Positions 17,536-26,454 of a stretch of DNA of 64,000 bases are shown here, piece after piece (the first letter of the stretch is position 1; every line of letters begins with the position of its first letter). The stretch lies in assembly GCF_002355435.1 (NCBI RefSeq), contig NZ_AP017313.1:5022001-5086000 (forward strand). Reading direction: 5' to 3'. The translations under genes and the position numbers were made by a program. A model generated the notes under the pieces. That model saw only the letters and a list, made by a program, of their open reading frames with translations. It was not told the origin of the DNA and ran no database searches. This stretch comes from Mucilaginibacter gotjawali. Its GTDB lineage: Bacteria > Bacteroidota > Bacteroidia > Sphingobacteriales > Sphingobacteriaceae.

Positions 17536-18423
17536 ATGAAGAAAATATTGCAGCAGGCTTTTGACTTTTTGCTTTTCAGCAATGTTTTTATGGCATTGTG
17601 TGCCGTGGCACAGGGGCTTGTAACTTTCTACCTGGCAGGGGCAAAACCTGTTGCATCAGTTACCTGGCTGCTTTTTACCTCCACTATCGGCATTTATAAT
17701 TTCAGCATTTTATTAACCCGGCCAAAAAATCCCGAACAATCTCAATACAGGCGCGTTCGCTGGTTTTTTGCGCATTACCGGTTAATGGTGACCTTTAGCA
17801 TTGTTTCGTTACTTTCCCTCATTCCGCTATTCTTTTTGATGTCAACGGAATCAAGAATCTTGCTCATATTTTTGGCTGCCCTTTCTTTCGCTTACAGCAT
17901 CCCATTGTTTACAATGGGCGAACAAAAATTTGGCTTACGGAATATCCCCGGACTAAAGCAATTCCTGATAACGCTGGTATGGACCATGAGCACCGTTTTA
18001 TTACCGGTTTTGGAGGCGCAACATATCCATCTTACAACCATTTCGATGCGTGACACGACGATCCTGATCGCCAAACGCTTTTTACTGATAGCTGCCCTTA
18101 CCGTGCCTTTTGATATCCGCGATCTTTTTGAAGACCAGCAATCCGGCCTGAAAACCATCCCCGTAGCCTTTGGAGAGAAAAAGGCCTATATATTTTGCCA
18201 GGTATTACTGGCCGGCTATGTTGTTTTATTGTTTCTTTTCCGCGGAAACGGTTTTAATACCGATTTTTTTGCATTAACCATTACGGTAGCATTGGCCGGC
18301 TGGCTCATCTTTAAATCAACCTGGGAAAAGAATGAATACTATTATTTTTTCTTTTTAGACGGGGTACTCATCCTGCAATACCTGGCGCTCCTGCTGTTTC
18401 ACTGGCTTGGCGGGTTGCTGTAA
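17536..18423 (+). CDS. UbiA-like polytopic membrane protein
   Basis: A 295-residue protein with about eight hydrophobic spans. It carries the second Asp-rich motif of UbiA prenyltransferases, DIRDLFEDQQSGLKTIPVAFG, in the right place. The first motif (NDxxDxxxD) is missing; the corresponding loop reads NFSILLTRPKNP. It is therefore a UbiA-superfamily member whose prenyltransferase activity is doubtful. I chose the ATG at 17536 over a TTG at 17518. It starts 30 bp after the metallophosphoesterase stop and may be co-transcribed with it. Confidence 0.7.
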   Translation: MKKILQQAFDFLLFSNVFMALCAVAQGLVTFYLAGAKPVASVTWLLFTSTIGIYNFSILLTRPKNPEQSQYRRVRWFFAHYRLMVTFSIVSLLSLIPLFFLMSTESRILLIFLAALSFAYSIPLFTMGEQKFGLRNIPGLKQFLITLVWTMSTVLLPVLEAQHIHLTTISMRDTTILIAKRFLLIAALTVPFDIRDLFEDQQSGLKTIPVAFGEKKAYIFCQVLLAGYVVLLFLFRGNGFNTDFFALTITVALAGWLIFKSTWEKNEYYYFFFLDGVLILQYLALLLFHWLGGLL

Positions 18424-18454
18424 TTTTGAAATAAAAATTGAATATTATTGTAGT

Positions 18455-18607
18455 ATGCCCCGCCATAGGCGGACTACCGCTTTGCAGCACAACGTTCAAC
18501 CGTTATTTTGCCGCGTCAGCGGCTACCCAATTCGCGAAGGGTAGCCACTGACGTGGCAATTATTCTTGGTATTTGGTTTCTACAAAGCGGTAGCCCCGAT
18601 GGGGCAA
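18455..18607. repeat. Nested inverted-repeat element (REP-like)
   Basis: The outer arms are TGCCCCGCCATAGGCGGACT... at 18455-18484 and CAAAGCGGTAGCCCCGATGG... at 18583-18607. The inner arms are GCCGCGTCAGCGGCTACCC (18510-18528) and GGGTAGCCACTGACGTGGC (18539-18557). Together they form a cruciform-like structure between convergent genes. No gene lies in 18424-18680. Confidence 0.75.
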
Positions 18608-18680
18608 AGGTTTTTCTTGTCTCGAACTCAGATTAACTTAATGGACATTGAACGTTAGCATTTGCCTTAAGACTCTTTAC

Positions 18681-19562
18681 TTAAAAAGGCTTTCCAGCGG
18701 CCAGCTCCTTATGCGCACGCTTAACGGCCAGGTTTTCGCGGTACCTGGCGTAATTGGCCTTAAAAGCTATTTTCAGCGCACTATCCAATCCGCCCTTTAT
18801 GGCTAGGTTATAAACACTTGCTGCCTTGCGTGACAAAGAAGCATCCCAGGCGCGAAGGCTTAATGAATAGCCGCCTTCTACATACTTCATCCAGTGCCAG
18901 TACCCTGTAGGCATAAACAGCGTGTCGCCATGTTCTAAAAACGCTTCGGTACCTTCGACGCCTTCAAGGGCCGGGAATTTTTTGAAGTCTGGCCGAAGCA
19001 CATCATAATCTTCCAGCGCATAAGTGGCATTGGGGATGCAATATAAACGGCGTTTCCATTTATTCTCAAACAAGATTACCTGCTTTTTCCCTCCAAAATG
19101 GGTATGGAAGATATGCGGCAGGTCGATATCATAGTGCAAAAAAGTAACCGAATCCGATCCGCCAAAAAACATGGAGGGCATGCTCTCGATAAAACCACCC
19201 ATTAAATCCTTTGGGAAGGCGATATCATTGAGCAATTGCGGGGCCTGTTTAAATATATTGAAAAAGAAGATCCTTAACTCGGTAGGTTCCGACATGATCA
19301 GGTCGATATACGCATCAAAAGGCATTTCTGCGGCTGCTGAATTGATTGGTTTTGCAGGGTCAGCTTTGGAGTTATCATATAACGGGACTATTTTGTCGCC
19401 AACAACCTGTTTCAAATATCCGGGAGTCCATTTCTGCAAAGCGGGCCAGTTATGGGTAAGGCCTTTGATAATTAAAGGCCGTCGCGGGGTCAAATAATTA
19501 GCGGCAAAATCTTCGGGACTAATATGATCTACGATATCAATGGGGTGGAGGATAAAACTCAT
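18681..19562 (-). CDS. JmjC/cupin-8 family protein, paralogue 1
   Basis: A 293-residue FIH/JmjC-like cupin. The Fe(II) facial triad is readable: His143 and Asp145 in LHYDID, and distal His223 in MPTGYWHWMKY. The N-terminal PLIIKGLTHNWPALQKW is the usual Cupin_8 opening. Family members are 2-oxoglutarate-dependent hydroxylases of protein side chains or small molecules. The closely similar gene 19762-20640 lies immediately upstream in the same orientation, so this is a tandem duplication. The pair is separated by a 200-bp spacer with a strong inverted repeat. Confidence 0.88.
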   Translation of the reverse strand: MSFILHPIDIVDHISPEDFAANYLTPRRPLIIKGLTHNWPALQKWTPGYLKQVVGDKIVPLYDNSKADPAKPINSAAAEMPFDAYIDLIMSEPTELRIFFFNIFKQAPQLLNDIAFPKDLMGGFIESMPSMFFGGSDSVTFLHYDIDLPHIFHTHFGGKKQVILFENKWKRRLYCIPNATYALEDYDVLRPDFKKFPALEGVEGTEAFLEHGDTLFMPTGYWHWMKYVEGGYSLSLRAWDASLSRKAASVYNLAIKGGLDSALKIAFKANYARYRENLAVKRAHKELAAGKPF

Positions 19563-19677
19563 GCTTCGTTGATTCCCGTAAATTCCAGGTCAAAGTAAAA
19601 AACTACGGATAGGGAATTAACAAAGTAACGATACCAATATATCCTGCACATTAATAAAATGTTAAAAGATAGAGACG

Positions 19678-19762
19678 AGAGCCAAGAGCCAGGAATCGAG
19701 AACCAAGGTATAGTAAATAGGCGATTCTTTTCCTGGTTCCTGGCTCTTGACTCTTGGCTCTC
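19678..19762. repeat. GAGCCAAGAGCCAGG inverted repeat between the JmjC paralogues
   Basis: GAGAGCCAAGAGCCAGGAAT... (19678-19709) pairs imperfectly with ...TTCCTGGCTCTTGACTCTTGG (19732-19762). The words GAGCCA and GGAATCGAGAACC recur within each arm. It abuts the stop codon of paralogue 2. Confidence 0.8.
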
Positions 19763-20640
19763 TACAACTCCCCTTCGGCCAGCGCTTTTTCCGCGCGTTT
19801 AATAGCCAGATCCTCTTTCCAGGCCATATATTTAACGTTAAAATTCTTCTTCATCAGGTCGTCAAACTTCCGCTGTATCGTCAGATTATACAGGCTTTTT
19901 GCTTTAATACCCCATGATTTATCCCAGGCACGCAGTGAGATAGAAAATGACCCGTCGAGGTATTTCATCCAGTGCCAAAAACCGGTGGGCATAAACAGTG
20001 TATCACCGTGTTCCAGGATAGCCTCCTGCCCTTCTACCCCATCAAGGGCAGGGAATTTTTTAAAATCGGGGTTTTCAATATCGTAGTCCTCCAGCGCATA
20101 GGTGGCAAAAGGGATACAATAAAGACGTTCGCTCCATTTTTGGTCGAACAGGATCACGTGCTTGCGCCCGTTAAAATGGGTATGGAAGATATGGGCAAGG
20201 TCGATATCATAATGCAAAAAAGTAACTGATCCGGCCCCGCCAAAAAACATATTGGGATACTTATCTAAAAAGCCGCCCATCAGGTTAGTAGGCGAGCGGT
20301 AATCATCCAGCAATTTTGGCGCAAATTTTATAGGGTCAAATAAAAATATCCGCAGGTCGGTGGGTTGTTTTTGTATCAGGTCGATATAATCGCCAAACTT
20401 CATTTCCGCAGCAGCAGCGTTTATTGGTTTTGAGGGATCGGCCTTTGCGCTGTCATACAAAGGAACTACCTGGTCACCCACCACATCTTTCAAATAATCA
20501 AAAGTCCACTTTTGCAGCGCAGGCCAGCTTTCGGTGGCTTTGCGAATGATCAACGGCTTGCGCGGAATTAAATAATTGTTAATAAAATCCTCTTTATTGA
20601 TATCATCAACGCGGTCTATAGGGGTTAGTACGATGCTCAT
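19762..20640 (-). CDS. JmjC/cupin-8 family protein, paralogue 2
   Basis: A 292-residue paralogue of the downstream gene, with the same layout: PLIIRKATESWPALQKW, the HYDID iron-binding pair near residue 143, and distal His in FMPTGFWHWMKY. The ATG at 20640 gives MSIVLTPIDRV, which aligns with the MSFILHPIDIV start of paralogue 1; a GTG 6 bp earlier is less likely. Predicted to be a 2-oxoglutarate/Fe(II) oxygenase with unknown substrate. The two proteins differ mostly in the segment before HYDID and at the C-terminus. Confidence 0.88.
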   Translation of the reverse strand: MSIVLTPIDRVDDINKEDFINNYLIPRKPLIIRKATESWPALQKWTFDYLKDVVGDQVVPLYDSAKADPSKPINAAAAEMKFGDYIDLIQKQPTDLRIFLFDPIKFAPKLLDDYRSPTNLMGGFLDKYPNMFFGGAGSVTFLHYDIDLAHIFHTHFNGRKHVILFDQKWSERLYCIPFATYALEDYDIENPDFKKFPALDGVEGQEAILEHGDTLFMPTGFWHWMKYLDGSFSISLRAWDKSWGIKAKSLYNLTIQRKFDDLMKKNFNVKYMAWKEDLAIKRAEKALAEGEL

Positions 20641-20726
20641 GTTCACAATTATTTAACGTGCAAAAGTAAATAAAAGGTAAAAACGTTTAAACATCATCTT
20701 TGTTTCTGATAGTTTTCTGACAATTT

Positions 20727-20912
20727 CAGTTTGCAGTTGGAAGTGGGCAGTTTGCAGTATGAAACGAGATTTTGTTAAATCAAATAAAACCTAAAAAACC
20801 CGGCGCCATGGGCAACCGGGTTTGATTTCATAGATAGATGAATAAATATTGAGAAATTAGCTATGCCAGACGGCCATCCATCTGCAAACTGCCTGCTCAA
20901 AACTGCAAACTA
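20727..20912. repeat. CAGTTTGCAGT word repeat with inverted partner
   Basis: CAGTTTGCAGTTGG...GCAGTTTGCAGT at 20727-20758 and TCTGCAAACTGCC...ACTGCAAACTA at 20881-20912 are inverted copies that bracket the fasciclin-gene terminator. Confidence 0.7.
20791..20823 (-). terminator. Terminator of the fasciclin gene
   Basis: On the minus strand AAACCCGG (20823-20816) and CCGGGTTT (20803-20796) form an 8-bp stem followed by TTTT. It lies about 90 bp after the fasciclin stop codon. Confidence 0.75.
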
Positions 20913-20913
20913 T

Positions 20914-21465
20914 TTAGTCAGGCATCAATACGGTATTCACCACATGGATCACCCCATTGCTTTGAAATACATCGGCAATAGTTATCCATGATTTGCCGCC
21001 TTTTTCGTCAACCAGGTACAGTTTTTTACCTTTTGCCATTACGGTTAAAGTGCCGCCTTCAACGGTTTTTAATTCCGCTTTACCGTCACCGGCTTTAACT
21101 TTTGCCCACAGATCGGCTGAACTTATGCGGCCTGCCACCACATGATAGGTTAAGATTTTAGTCAGGGTAGCCTTGTTCTCAGGTTTTACAAGGGTGCCAA
21201 CAGTTCCCGCAGGCAGTTTATCAAAGGCTTCGTTTGTTGGCGCGAAAACGGTAAACGGCCCTGCACTTTCCAGTGTTTCAACCAAACCGGCTGCTTTAAC
21301 GGCAGCCACCAGCGTAGTGTGGTCTTTTGAATTTACTGCATTTTCAACAATGTTTTTTGTTGGGTACATGGCGGCGCCACCTACCATAGGGTTTGTTTGT
21401 GCGTTTGCTTTGGGCGCTATTGCAATAGCTGCTAATGCAAAGGCCGCGATCATTAATTTTTTCAT
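20914..21465 (-). CDS. Secreted fasciclin-domain protein
   Basis: A 183-residue exported protein. The signal peptide is MKKLMIAAFALAAIAIAPKA (cleavage after ANA, near residue 22), followed by one FAS1 domain. The H1 box is FTVFAPTNEAFDKLP and the H2-like region ends with NGVIHVVNTVLMP. FAS1 domains mediate adhesion or surface binding in the periplasm or outside the cell. The gene stands alone, with a terminator downstream and a 9-bp inverted repeat in its leader. Confidence 0.92.
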   Translation of the reverse strand: MKKLMIAAFALAAIAIAPKANAQTNPMVGGAAMYPTKNIVENAVNSKDHTTLVAAVKAAGLVETLESAGPFTVFAPTNEAFDKLPAGTVGTLVKPENKATLTKILTYHVVAGRISSADLWAKVKAGDGKAELKTVEGGTLTVMAKGKKLYLVDEKGGKSWITIADVFQSNGVIHVVNTVLMPD

Positions 21466-21499
21466 AGGTTTTAATTTGTTTTTTAAAGGTTATGAAGCT

Positions 21500-21534
21500 A
21501 TCATGAGTAGTTTTTATTTTTTGTAACTCATGAT
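21500..21534. promoter_or_regulatory. Inverted repeat in the fasciclin leader
   Basis: ATCATGAGT (21500-21508) and ACTCATGAT (21526-21534) are perfect inverted copies with a 17-bp AT-rich loop, 35-69 bp upstream of the fasciclin start. It could be an operator or an mRNA hairpin; I cannot tell which. Confidence 0.4.
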
Positions 21535-21659
21535 GGTTTCATAAGGTATGTATGTTATTTTAGGAGAAGATACGGCAGCATTAACAACCCGGTTTTTGAG
21601 ATCGCCGTTTTTTGTTATTCCCCCAGGTTTTACAAATACCCGTTAGTTAGATCGGCGTT

Positions 21660-22781
21660 TTAGAAAAACAGCCCTGCAGCTATTTTATCAGCATATAATT
21701 TACCATTTGGGGTTAAGTAAATAATATTATCTTTTTGAGTGATCCACCCACGCTCAAAATATTCCTGCGCTACTTTTACCAGGTCAGGAGATGCCCCGGC
21801 AGCAATTTTCTCAATCATCCTCAAATCAAGTCCCCATATTGTTCTTAAAGAGGTCATGATATATTCATTCAGGCGGTTGCCTTCGGTCAGTATTTCCTCC
21901 TCAGCGGGTATTTCCCCTTTTTGCAAAGCTGCTATGTATTTCGCATTATTGGCCACGTTCCATTGCCTGGCCTCCTGGTTATAGGAGTGCGCCGAAGGGC
22001 CAATGCCAAGGTATTTTACCCCTTTCCAGTAATTAGCATTATGCCTTGAATAATTACCCGGTTTGCAAAAGTTAGAGATCTCGTAATGCTCGAAACCCCG
22101 GGTTTGCATGGCGTCCATCAGCAAAACAAATTGTTCTGCGCTTTGCTGGTCGTCCATGGCCGGTTGCTTTTTCTTGCTGATGAAGGAAGCCAGCGCCGTG
22201 CGCGGCTCAACTGTCATGGAATAAGTTGAAACATGGGGCACATCCAGCGCAAATACTTTATCCAGGTTTTGCTTCCATTTGGCATCCGTTAATAATGGAT
22301 ACCCATAAATAAGGTCGACGGTTATGTTTTCAAACCCCATATCCTGCGCTCTTTTTACGCAGGCTTCGGCTTCATCGCCTTTATGTACCCGGTTCATCCA
22401 TAGCAGGTCCTCATCAAAAAAAGATTGAATGCCGATACTTAAACGATTGATATTGGTTTGCCGCAGGGCCTTTAGTTTAGCATTGTCAAGGTCATCAGGA
22501 TTAGCTTCCAGGGTAATTTCGGCATTTGAATTTACCACATGCAGCTTGGTGATCGTCCCGATAATTAAATTGAGTTCATCAGCGGTTAATAAAGATGGTG
22601 TACCTCCGCCGAAGTAAATCGTTTCGATGGTTTCGCCGTCAAGATAGTTTTTTTGCTGGCTGATTTCTTTAAGGACAGCCTCTAAAAGCTCATCCTTATA
22701 TTTTAGCGAGGTACTGAAATGAAAATCGCAGTAATAACACGCCTGTTTGCAAAAAGGGATGTGGATATAGATGCCGGCCAT
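21660..22781 (-). CDS. hemW: Radical SAM heme chaperone HemW
   Basis: A 373-residue radical SAM protein starting MAGIYIHIPFCKQACYYCDF. The [4Fe-4S] cysteines are Cys11, Cys15 and Cys18. The SAM-binding GGGTPSLL follows, then LEANPDD and the HemW C-terminal domain with ISNFCKPGNYSRHNANYW. HemW binds heme and hands it to respiratory enzymes; it is related to, but distinct from, coproporphyrinogen oxidase HemN. It is the last core gene before the mobile island, whose integrase starts 186 bp away, divergently. Confidence 0.93.
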   Translation of the reverse strand: MAGIYIHIPFCKQACYYCDFHFSTSLKYKDELLEAVLKEISQQKNYLDGETIETIYFGGGTPSLLTADELNLIIGTITKLHVVNSNAEITLEANPDDLDNAKLKALRQTNINRLSIGIQSFFDEDLLWMNRVHKGDEAEACVKRAQDMGFENITVDLIYGYPLLTDAKWKQNLDKVFALDVPHVSTYSMTVEPRTALASFISKKKQPAMDDQQSAEQFVLLMDAMQTRGFEHYEISNFCKPGNYSRHNANYWKGVKYLGIGPSAHSYNQEARQWNVANNAKYIAALQKGEIPAEEEILTEGNRLNEYIMTSLRTIWGLDLRMIEKIAAGASPDLVKVAQEYFERGWITQKDNIIYLTPNGKLYADKIAAGLFF

Positions 22782-22910
22782 GTTTTTATGATAGCATAAA
22801 TGAGGAAAAATGGCAAAAGAATAAAATAGATATAATGCTCATTATTAGATGTTTAATTGTTTTATTTTTACTTTATTTTTTTGCATTCTTTTTAATTTTA
22901 TGTTAATTTT

Positions 22911-22930
22911 GTTACTCAGTTGTTACTTTT
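22911..22930 (+). other. att-like 20-mer, left copy
   Basis: GTTACTCAGTTGTTACTTTT lies 37 bp upstream of the integrase start. Matching copies, two differences from this one in each case, occur at 39565-39584 and 41948-41967 in the same orientation. GTAACAAAAGTAACAAA at 22942-22958 provides inverted GTTAC arms, as expected for an integrase binding or core site. Confidence 0.5.
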
Positions 22931-22966
22931 CGACTTTCGTGAGTAACAAAAGTAACAAATTATTTT

Positions 22967-24064
22967 ATGGTAACCATTAGATATAAAGAACTAAGCAGCG
23001 GCAAATTTAGTGCCTATCTCGATATTTATTCTAACACCGGTGAGGGCAAAGGTAAGCGCAATTATGAGTTCCTTAAGATTTATGTCGATAAGGACTATTC
23101 TGATTCCGGAACACGGATTAGTGAGGCTGATAAGGATAAGCTTAAAATCATAAAGGCACTTCGCAATAAACGAGAAGATGAATTAAATTTCTCAGAGCAT
23201 GGGTATAAACAACGCGCAAAAATAAATTATAATCTTCAAGATTATTTTGATCAATGTTTGTCCAAGAAATTTAATTACAAATTAGAATGCCTTATTATTC
23301 ACCTTAAGAAGTACTTCCCTAAGCGAGATGTTTTAGTTCAGGACGTGGATGAAGATTTGTTAAGCAACTTTCAAGGCTACCTGCTTAACCAGGTCAGCAG
23401 AAATACCACTAATGCCTATATGTCCGTTTTTCGTCAGCATTTCAATAAATTGGTTGTAAAAGGTGTTATCCAAGCTTCGCCATTTAGTAGCTTCAAGATC
23501 ATCGAAGAGGAAGATTCAGAGCGTACCACCCTTACCATCGAAGAAGTACGAACTTTAGCTAATTTCATCCCCAAAAAGGGGAACAGTCAGATCCGGCAAG
23601 CTTTTTTATTTTCATGCTTCACAGGGTTGCGGTTTTCAGATGTAAAAAAATTAGTTTATAGTGAAATTCAAAATGACCAGATTACTTTCCGGCCCGCCAA
23701 AACCACGAAAAAAATCGTCATAGTGCCACTAATCGAAGACGCTAAATTAATCATCGAAAAACTTCCAAAGCATCCGATTAATAAAAAGGTGTTTTGGGAT
23801 CTGCCATCAAGCCAGGTTGTTAATGTTTATCTAAAATTTTGGGCATTGGAAGCGGGTATAAAGAAAAACCTTCACTTTCATGCTGCAAGACACACTTTCG
23901 CCACCATCGGCCTAACGTTCGGCATGGACATTTATACGATGAAAGAATTACTTGGACATAGTAAAATCGAAATGACACAAGTTTATGCTAAAATTGTTGA
24001 TCAGAAAAAAAAGTTAGAAATGTCAAAATTCCCCTCATTAGCAAATGAAAAAGATACTCTTTGA
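22967..24064 (+). CDS. Tyrosine site-specific integrase of the mobile island
   Basis: A 365-residue tyrosine recombinase. The N-terminal arm-binding region and the SAM-like core-binding domain (about 90-185) precede a catalytic domain with Arg222 (TGLRFSD), His305 and Arg308 (HAARHTF), His331 (LLGHSKI) and nucleophile Tyr340 (TQVYAK). This is the layout of Bacteroidota transposon and genomic-island integrases. It is more AT-rich than its neighbours, which suggests transfer. It is the outermost gene of the island next to hemW. A degraded relative is present at 42005-42214. Confidence 0.93.
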   Translation: MVTIRYKELSSGKFSAYLDIYSNTGEGKGKRNYEFLKIYVDKDYSDSGTRISEADKDKLKIIKALRNKREDELNFSEHGYKQRAKINYNLQDYFDQCLSKKFNYKLECLIIHLKKYFPKRDVLVQDVDEDLLSNFQGYLLNQVSRNTTNAYMSVFRQHFNKLVVKGVIQASPFSSFKIIEEEDSERTTLTIEEVRTLANFIPKKGNSQIRQAFLFSCFTGLRFSDVKKLVYSEIQNDQITFRPAKTTKKIVIVPLIEDAKLIIEKLPKHPINKKVFWDLPSSQVVNVYLKFWALEAGIKKNLHFHAARHTFATIGLTFGMDIYTMKELLGHSKIEMTQVYAKIVDQKKKLEMSKFPSLANEKDTL

Positions 24065-24998
24065 AATCTTAATGCTAATTACGTTTTGCCTGGTATATTT
24101 TCTGATACCAGGGTTTCGGATTTCATTACTGATTTGCCTTTGTGTACTTTCAGTTTGGATTATACCTGCACAGGTCTTTTTATCCATCGGCTTTCAAGAC
24201 TGGCTTGATGAACTAAGTGATAGGTTTGGACAACTTAGTTATGAAAAGCGTTTGGCGCAGCTCCGGGAAAAGTTTGCAGGCTTAACCGAGGCGGAAGCAA
24301 AAAAGCTGCGGTGGTTTTACATTCTTACACATGTGTTTCATTACCTGCTTATTTTGACCTATATAGCGGCGGTGGCAATAGTTGTATTCTTTTTGCTTTT
24401 TTATAGCGGTAATAAACATGACCCTTTATTTGTTGCTAAGGCATTTATTATCGCTTCAATTATCATCATCATCGGTTACCTGGTTGGTAGAAATATGTTT
24501 TCGGTTAAACAAAAAAAAGTACGTGATGAAATATTCAACTTATTGATTGGCAAGGAATGGAAAAAAAAGCTACATGGCAGCTCAAATGCCAGTGACATTT
24601 CTGATATATTCAACGTACAGCCGGTTTCATTTTATAGTTTCTGGTTGCAGGGAAAAGGATTGGAGGAAAAGGAAGTCGCATTTAAAAAATTCCTTGACAG
24701 CTTAAATCGACACAGCAAAGGGGGCAACCTGTTCAATATTGATCCGGCTGGACGGGTAGAAATCGTTCCTGTTGTCTACGTATCAGCTGTCAGCAAATCA
24801 TTGGCCGGATTTCTCAAATATTGCATTGAAGATCGTAAGGTTCTTTCCCACGATATTCTCCATCATAAACATCGGGAGCTTTTACGCGATGTTTTTATTA
24901 TTGACAAATTGAAAAACCTTGTTTTTTTAGAAGGACAGCGGTTTAAAGATACTCCTGTTGAGTACATTAATGTATATAAGTCCATCTCCCTTGACTAA
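24045..24998 (+). CDS. Island membrane protein of unknown function
   Basis: A 317-residue protein. Two hydrophobic segments at the N-terminus (about 4-20 and 24-42), a helical charged stretch, two more spans (about 95-125 and 130-150), then a soluble C-terminal domain of about 165 residues. The frame starts inside the integrase 3' end (20-bp overlap), which suggests translational coupling. I recognise no family. Its place directly after the integrase suggests an element-specific accessory role. Confidence 0.6.
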   Translation: MKKILFEILMLITFCLVYFLIPGFRISLLICLCVLSVWIIPAQVFLSIGFQDWLDELSDRFGQLSYEKRLAQLREKFAGLTEAEAKKLRWFYILTHVFHYLLILTYIAAVAIVVFFLLFYSGNKHDPLFVAKAFIIASIIIIIGYLVGRNMFSVKQKKVRDEIFNLLIGKEWKKKLHGSSNASDISDIFNVQPVSFYSFWLQGKGLEEKEVAFKKFLDSLNRHSKGGNLFNIDPAGRVEIVPVVYVSAVSKSLAGFLKYCIEDRKVLSHDILHHKHRELLRDVFIIDKLKNLVFLEGQRFKDTPVEYINVYKSISLD

Positions 24999-25125
24999 GC
25001 ACTTTGCATAGTTTCCAATAGTTGCTGACAGCATAGCATAAAGTACGGTCATTCGTTACCAATCAACCGTTCGTATAGGTTCGTTTTGTTCTATTTTTTT
25101 GCTTCCGAATTAAATCGGAAGACGA

Positions 25126-25467
25126 ATGAATATCAACGAAAACATGCGCTTAATAGATCTGAAAGTTTCGGATTTATTAACTATCCTAAAAGAAACCGCA
25201 CCGACCCCACCCGCATCGCCAACGAGCGATGATGATGAAATCGGGGGCTATGAGATTGCAGAAAAAATCACCGGTTACGCGCGCCAGACCCTTTACCAAT
25301 TAAAATCAGCTGGTGAAATCCCTTATATCGCCCTGCCCAATGGCGGTGTCCGGTTCTCTAAAAAGGCAATTGTCAATTGGTTAATGTCCCATAAAAAACT
25401 GACCAACGAGGAAATAGTAGACAGAGCCGAAAATTTTGTGTTTAAACGCAGAGCACGCCGCAAATAA
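25126..25467 (+). CDS. Excisionase-type helix-turn-helix protein
   Basis: A 113-residue protein. After a Pro-rich linker (about residues 24-35) comes a MerR/Xis-like winged HTH: GGYEIAEKITGYARQTLYQL, then IPYIALPNGGVRFSKKAIVNWL. This matches the DNA-binding fold of excisionases and plasmid helper proteins common in Bacteroidota mobile elements. It probably recruits the integrase or regulates mobility genes (inference). The spacer upstream contains a TTCCGA/TCGGAA hairpin just before the start. Confidence 0.75.
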   Translation: MNINENMRLIDLKVSDLLTILKETAPTPPASPTSDDDEIGGYEIAEKITGYARQTLYQLKSAGEIPYIALPNGGVRFSKKAIVNWLMSHKKLTNEEIVDRAENFVFKRRARRK

Positions 25468-25492
25468 ATCAAGCGATCAAAAACTAATTCCT

Positions 25493-26449
25493 ATGACATT
25501 AGATTGTAACCAGGCCAGGCAAATTCCGATAGTTGGATACCTGGCAAAATGCGGGTTTCACCCGCAATATATCAAAGGGGCCGATCACTGGTACCTGTCC
25601 CCGATCAGGGAGGAAAACACAGCCTCTTTTAAAGTCAATACCCGGTTGAATGCCTGGTTTGACCACGGCATCGGCGAAGGCGGCAACCTGATCGACCTGG
25701 GCATCCGGCTGCACCGCTGCTCGGTGGAAGAACTGCTGGCCCGCCTGTCCGCGGACGACTACACCCTTTCTTTTCATCAGCCATGGGTGGCTACGGCGGA
25801 ACGCGAGACGGCATCTCCCGTTAGCGGCGCTAATGATACGGATGAGCCGCGTATTATCGTACTGGACGTTACGCCGTTGCACAGTCCTGGCCTGATCACA
25901 TACATTACCGGCCGGGGTATTGACCTCACTTGTGTTCGCTGGTTTTGCCGGGAGGTCAAGTTTAGCATTAAAGACAAGACCTATATGGCTATCGGTTTTG
26001 AGAACCGTTCCGGAGGCTATGAGCTGCGCAATCCCTGGTTCAAGGGGTCATCATCACCAAAGGACATTACGGTGATCAGCAGCCATAACAACGCACAGGC
26101 GGTATGCCTGGTCGAGGGCTTTATGGATTTCCTGTCGTTGCAACGATTTCGGAAATTCCCCGACACGCCTACCGACATTATCGTACTGAACTCGGTTGCC
26201 CTCATCGGCAGGAGTATCGAATTGCTAAGTGGTTACCAGGATGTTTATCAATACCTGAACCATGATAGCGCAGGCCACGCCGCAACCGAAAAACTGAAGC
26301 AAGCAGGTATCCACGCGATTGATGCGAGTAGTTTTTACCAGGGTCATAACGACATTAATGCCTATTTGCTGGCAATGCAACAGAACACATTACAACAGGA
26401 AATAAACACCCAACCGCATGAAAAGCATGGCCATAGCTTACGGCGCTAA
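25493..26449 (+). CDS. Toprim/primase-like protein of a mobile element
   Basis: A 318-residue protein. The N-terminal part resembles the CHC2-type primase domain (HWYLSPIREENTASFKVN, WFDHGIGEGGNLIDL) but lacks an obvious Cys-rich zinc finger. The C-terminal Toprim-like part has VCLVEGFMDFLSL and YLNHDSAGHAATEKL. Such proteins accompany mobilization genes in Bacteroidota transposons and are thought to prime transferred-strand synthesis. I preferred the ATG at 25493, because the longer TTG frame would overlap the HTH gene. Its GC content is higher than that of the integrase end of the island. Confidence 0.8.
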   Translation: MTLDCNQARQIPIVGYLAKCGFHPQYIKGADHWYLSPIREENTASFKVNTRLNAWFDHGIGEGGNLIDLGIRLHRCSVEELLARLSADDYTLSFHQPWVATAERETASPVSGANDTDEPRIIVLDVTPLHSPGLITYITGRGIDLTCVRWFCREVKFSIKDKTYMAIGFENRSGGYELRNPWFKGSSSPKDITVISSHNNAQAVCLVEGFMDFLSLQRFRKFPDTPTDIIVLNSVALIGRSIELLSGYQDVYQYLNHDSAGHAATEKLKQAGIHAIDASSFYQGHNDINAYLLAMQQNTLQQEINTQPHEKHGHSLRR

Positions 26450-26454
26450 AGCGC

